The notes under the pieces are model-generated. The model had not been told where the DNA came from, did no database searches, and was given only the letters and a program-made list of their open reading frames with translations. The position numbers were made by a program, and so were the translations under genes. A stretch of 64,000 bases of DNA from Ottelia alismoides. Its lineage: Eukaryota > Streptophyta > Magnoliopsida > Alismatales > Hydrocharitaceae. The stretch is taken from NCBI GenBank assembly GCA_037367405.1, contig JAZKJV010000611.1, forward strand, positions 248,001-312,000. The letters run 5' to 3'. Below, piece after piece: positions 60,901 through 64,000 of the stretch (positions are counted from its first letter, which is position 1; each line of letters opens with the position of its first letter).

Positions 60901-61488
60901 CAAAAATTATGAAACCAATTTTATAAAATAGTTCATGGAATGCTATATACAATTAAAGGTGAGTTTGGGTGATTTGGAGTTTTTATTTGCAAGATATGGG
61001 TCTGTGAAGCTGAGATTTTTGGTTTTTATTTTGTGTATAAAATGTACACTGTATATTATTTTCACATAAACTCAATTTTGTATTTTTATTTACATTATTA
61101 TCTACAACTTTCATGTACAAAAGATTTTAATTTGACGAATAAATAATTCTTTACAAAATAGGTGTCAAAAATGCATAAATGAATGAATAAATAAATGAGG
61201 TATTTATTGTATTATTGGCCCTTATCTCCCCTACTTTATTCCTTGTCGACCAATTCCATTCTGGACTTGGTCTCGGGGTTAGGGTCATAAAATATTTGCA
61301 ATATTTTATTCCTTTTTCTTTCTTCTCTTTATTCTATAATTTTGGCATTTAAAAACCTTATTTAATGTATAATAAATACAAAGGGATAATGAATGTTAAT
61401 ATGTACAAATTAATGCTATTTACATGCATTTGCTGGGGTTTTTAAGGCCAAAATGATAGAATAAAGGTGATGAAATGGAGATTCATCA
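57928..61488 (-). repeat. 5' LTR of the young element
   Basis: 3561 bp, colinear with 48067-51632. Differences noted by eye are about five transitions (near 58437, 59005, 59113, 59363 and 59969) and about nine length changes, mostly single-base and in homopolymers. TATA box at 59887-59896. Confidence 0.95.
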
Positions 61489-61493
61489 GATAG
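61489..61493. repeat. Target-site duplication of the young element, right copy
   Basis: GATAG, matching 48062-48066. Confidence 0.95.
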
Positions 61494-63370
61494 TCCTTGG
61501 ATCCTTCTGACGACATCAACACCTCCAAGGATCCTCTAGGATGCTTCTAGGCCCTTTCACAGTGCTGGAGACCAGTCGAGGATCGAGCTTCATCAGATCG
61601 AAGCCTAGAAGAATACGCATTCTTCCCTGTTCTTCCTGGCCACCACTTAGTCGTCCGATCGTGCCCGCATGCCAGAATGTCTAGTCATCATTAGATTCTT
61701 CACCTTACAACCATCATATCTCGAGCTGAGATCAACTCCCAGCACTCCAGAGCAAACTATTTTCGTCTCCCCAGGACACACCACATGTTAAGTGAAGAGA
61801 TAGAGACCATCGGATCATACCTTAGGGGTATTTTGCATATCTTCAGCCTCGATTTTCGTATTTTATTTTTAATCCCAAACATTCATCTACCATTCATCAT
61901 TTTTATAAGATTAGTAGTTTACACCCTGGCTTCCTGTTAATTACTTTTAGGTCAAGTCTACGTCACCTCATGTGCATGTACGCATGAGGGGATTGGACGT
62001 TTTGCATCTGCACCCTTGGGGTTCATGTTATTTCTTTTCAGGCTTTCCTGTATTAAATTTTCAGGATATTTTACAAAAAAGACCTCACAATTTTTAAATA
62101 TTGTAAAAATACCTCTGCCAATGTTTTTTATTGCATTAATGGCCCTAGACTTCTGATAATGGTTAGGAAAATAAGAAATACTTGTAACTATTTGCAAATA
62201 GGTCTCTGTCAGAAATTGAATATTATTTCTTGTGTTTTGTTTATTAAAAATACCTTCTTCCATCAAAAAAATTCTGGGAAAGTATTTTAAATGCCTTAAA
62301 ACTTATTGAATCACACATAATTTTCATGGGCCATATAAAGTTACTTTTCTATATTTGAAAATTCAAAAAATTGCATTTTGTTCATGTTTGTATTAAAAAA
62401 TACATAAAAATTATAAAAAAATTAAAAAATCCCCCAAAATTATAATTTTTATTACTATATTTTACAACTGTAGACCAAACTTTTCTAAAAATAACAAATA
62501 AAATACTAAAAATTAAAAAGCTACAAAATCCTTATAAAAATTCTCAAAAATATTTGAAAAATAATAAAATATTCATTTTTATTTTTATATGTTATATATG
62601 TTATAAACTATACATTAAAAAGTTTTACTGAATTTTTGACTATTTATCTATTTTTAAAACCTTAAACTCTTCGACCTATTTATCTCTCCTTTGTTTAAGG
62701 GTATTCTACACTTAAAAATACAAAAAATAGTGAAAAGAAAATAAAAATCACAAAATAGAAGCAAATATAAAAATGGCAAAAATAATCTATTTTATGAATT
62801 TTGAATATTTATAGGTATTTATATCTATATACTTGCTTATATAGTATACTTATACCTACATTTACTTATACTCTAATTATTAGTCTTATAATTATTAAAA
62901 ACACCAAAACTATTTTCTAAAACCTTAAAAAATAAAAAGTAGCGTACCTTAGTGTATTTACCAAATTTTATCTTTATTTTCTATATTTAATATCTCTTAT
63001 ATATATAATATCTAAATACTATATATGTTTTCTATATCTAATTAAAAAGAAAATAAAATCAAAAATCAAAAAATATAAAAGAAATATAAAATTATAAAAC
63101 TAAACACATAAAATATATAAAAAAAGAATTCTAAAAATTTAAATAATTAAATACCTACTAAAAAATCATAAATCTTCATAAAAAAACCAAAAACATTTAT
63201 TGCCTAGTAGAATTATAATAAATTTTAACTCCACTTTTATTTTGCATTGGTATATTTATTTGTAGGTTAATTGTTGATTGATCTAGGGTTTCGTGAGTGG
63301 TTTCCTCAATGACACTGTTCCCTCGCTTTTTGTGGGGATATTTTAGACCCGTGCAAACTCCTTGTCATCA
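61494..63370 (+). mobile_element. 5' LTR of gypsy element F, second part
   Basis: Continues LTR F after the insertion and ends CTTGTCATCA, two bases before the primer site. With 46000-48066 it makes about 3.94 kb. The part at about 62260-63230 is extremely AT-rich. A worn form of the family G-box pair (CTCATGTG...GCATGAGG) is at about 61966-61988. No gene is visible. Confidence 0.75.
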
Positions 63371-63372
63371 AA

Positions 63373-63390
63373 TGGGACCGTTGCCTGGGA
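63373..63390 (+). promoter_or_regulatory. Primer-binding site of gypsy element F (tRNA-Asp type)
   Basis: TGGGACCGTTGCCTGGGA, two bases after the LTR end; 15 of 18 positions match the perfect site at 57908-57925. Confidence 0.85.
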
Positions 63391-64000
63391 GCAATGCAAA
63401 AGATAGAATTTTGGGTGTTACTTTTATTTCATCATTTTTATTATTTCCATTTCTCTTTATTTGATATAATTGCTCAATTGTGCTTATATTTTCTCTTCTA
63501 TTCTTCTTATGAGGGACCTTGAGATGACATCGATTACTTAGGAGGTTGGAGCACCCGAGTCATGAGGACTTGGTCATTCTATTTGTTGACCAAGAGGGGA
63601 GAGAGAGAGAGAGCAGGAGAAAGAGAGAGAGAGAGAAATTTAGCATAGATTTTAGTTTTTGGTGAGAGAGTGATTATTATTTGCTCTATTAATTTGTAAT
63701 AATGTAGGTGGACTTGGACTTGAACACTTGGGCCTAATTTCGAAGTGTTTGTTCACTTGGGGGCTCATCAGATTTTCCTGTGATTTCATCGCATTTATTT
63801 TCTTTGTTTTCTGTACTTTGTGCTTTTCGCTTTATTTTCATTTGTTTTGTGGAATGAGCCCTTAGTTTGGCAGGATTGCTTGCTCGGTAATCTAAGGCCA
63901 AACACCTAACAATATGCATAAACTTATAGCTTCTATGTTTGGACTTACATCAAAAATTAATTGTTGAATACTTGGACTTGAAATCGCGTGTCTTGAGAGG
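63391..64000 (+). mobile_element. Leader of gypsy element F, running off the window
   Basis: Plus-strand leader sharing GTTCACTTGGGGGCTC, GCTTGCTCGGTAATC and GGCCAAAC blocks with 25660-25850 and 15270-15310. It contains a (GA)n microsatellite at about 63597-63637. Gag and pol would lie beyond the window. Confidence 0.65.

Larger units (their letters stand above)
48067..61488 (-). mobile_element. Complete, very young non-coding LTR retrotransposon (LARD type), minus strand
   Basis: 13,422 bp with a perfect GATAG duplication. Minus-strand order is 5' LTR (61488-57928), perfect tRNA-Asp primer site (57925-57908), interior (57907-51641), polypurine tract and 3' LTR (51632-48067). By eye the LTRs differ by about five substitutions and a set of mostly single-base length changes in 3.56 kb. 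The 6.3-kb interior has only short frames; I find no gag, protease, reverse transcriptase or integrase motif. This fits a large retrotransposon derivative moved in trans. Leader blocks are shared with the Athila-like elements here, which are the likely source of helpers (inference). Confidence 0.93.

Noticed and set aside
48067..61488. The 3.56-kb direct repeat as a segmental duplication or assembly artefact
   Set aside because: The repeats have LTR ends, a primer site on one side, a polypurine tract on the other and a perfect target-site duplication, so they are LTRs of one element.

Overview
The window is from a flowering-plant nuclear genome that is large and rich in repeats. This rests on nested LTR retrotransposons with 3-4 kb LTRs, on primer sites matching plant tRNA-Asp and tRNA-iMet, and on a plant glycine-rich wall-protein gene. 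The species cannot be read from the sequence; a monocot is only a guess. One intact-looking host gene is visible. Nearly everything else is retrotransposon or fragments of it.

Layout. (1) 1-8816: minus-strand remains of an Athila-like Ty3/gypsy element (gag, protease and the start of pol, then leader, tRNA-Asp primer site and 5' LTR), cut at 58 by the LTR of another element. (2) 8817-14600: the low-repeat island. It holds a 101-bp tandem duplication, a fold-back (MITE-like) repeat and a single-exon gene for a 645-residue secreted glycine-rich protein (11745-13682, minus). A divergent plus-strand promoter-like stretch (three RY motifs and a TATA box at 14458) has lost its gene. (3) About 14620-25504: one old minus-strand LTR (LTR D), split by a reversed leader fragment and by two solo LTRs (B, minus; C, plus). 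(4) 25505-29691: a decayed plus-strand Athila-like element (E2) with a gag pseudogene. (5) 29692-45999: a second plus-strand gypsy element (G/E3). Its 5' LTR is split by a complete but decayed Ty1/copia element (31211-42711, TSD GTGAC), whose 3' LTR carries a non-autonomous hAT element (41032-41857, 8-bp TSD). (6) 46000-63370: the 5' LTR of a third plus-strand gypsy element (F). It is split by a complete, very young 13.4-kb minus-strand LTR element with no recognisable genes (48067-61488, TSD GATAG), which continues to its primer site and leader at the right edge.

How the parts relate. LTRs A, B, C, D, F, G and the young non-coding element share one architecture: TGATGA...TCATCA ends, a small palindrome at the outer end, a conserved U3 block, a GC-rich core with a TATA box, and (where a primer site is present) tRNA-Asp priming. 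They therefore look like one Athila-like superfamily that has inserted into itself repeatedly. The youngest insertion is the non-coding one, so it was presumably moved by proteins from an autonomous relative elsewhere.

The most unusual structures lie inside that young element: an array of G-tract hairpins that copy the look of its own polypurine tract, and an alternating ~200/250-bp tandem repeat. No new enzymatic system was found. All boundaries were placed by eye.
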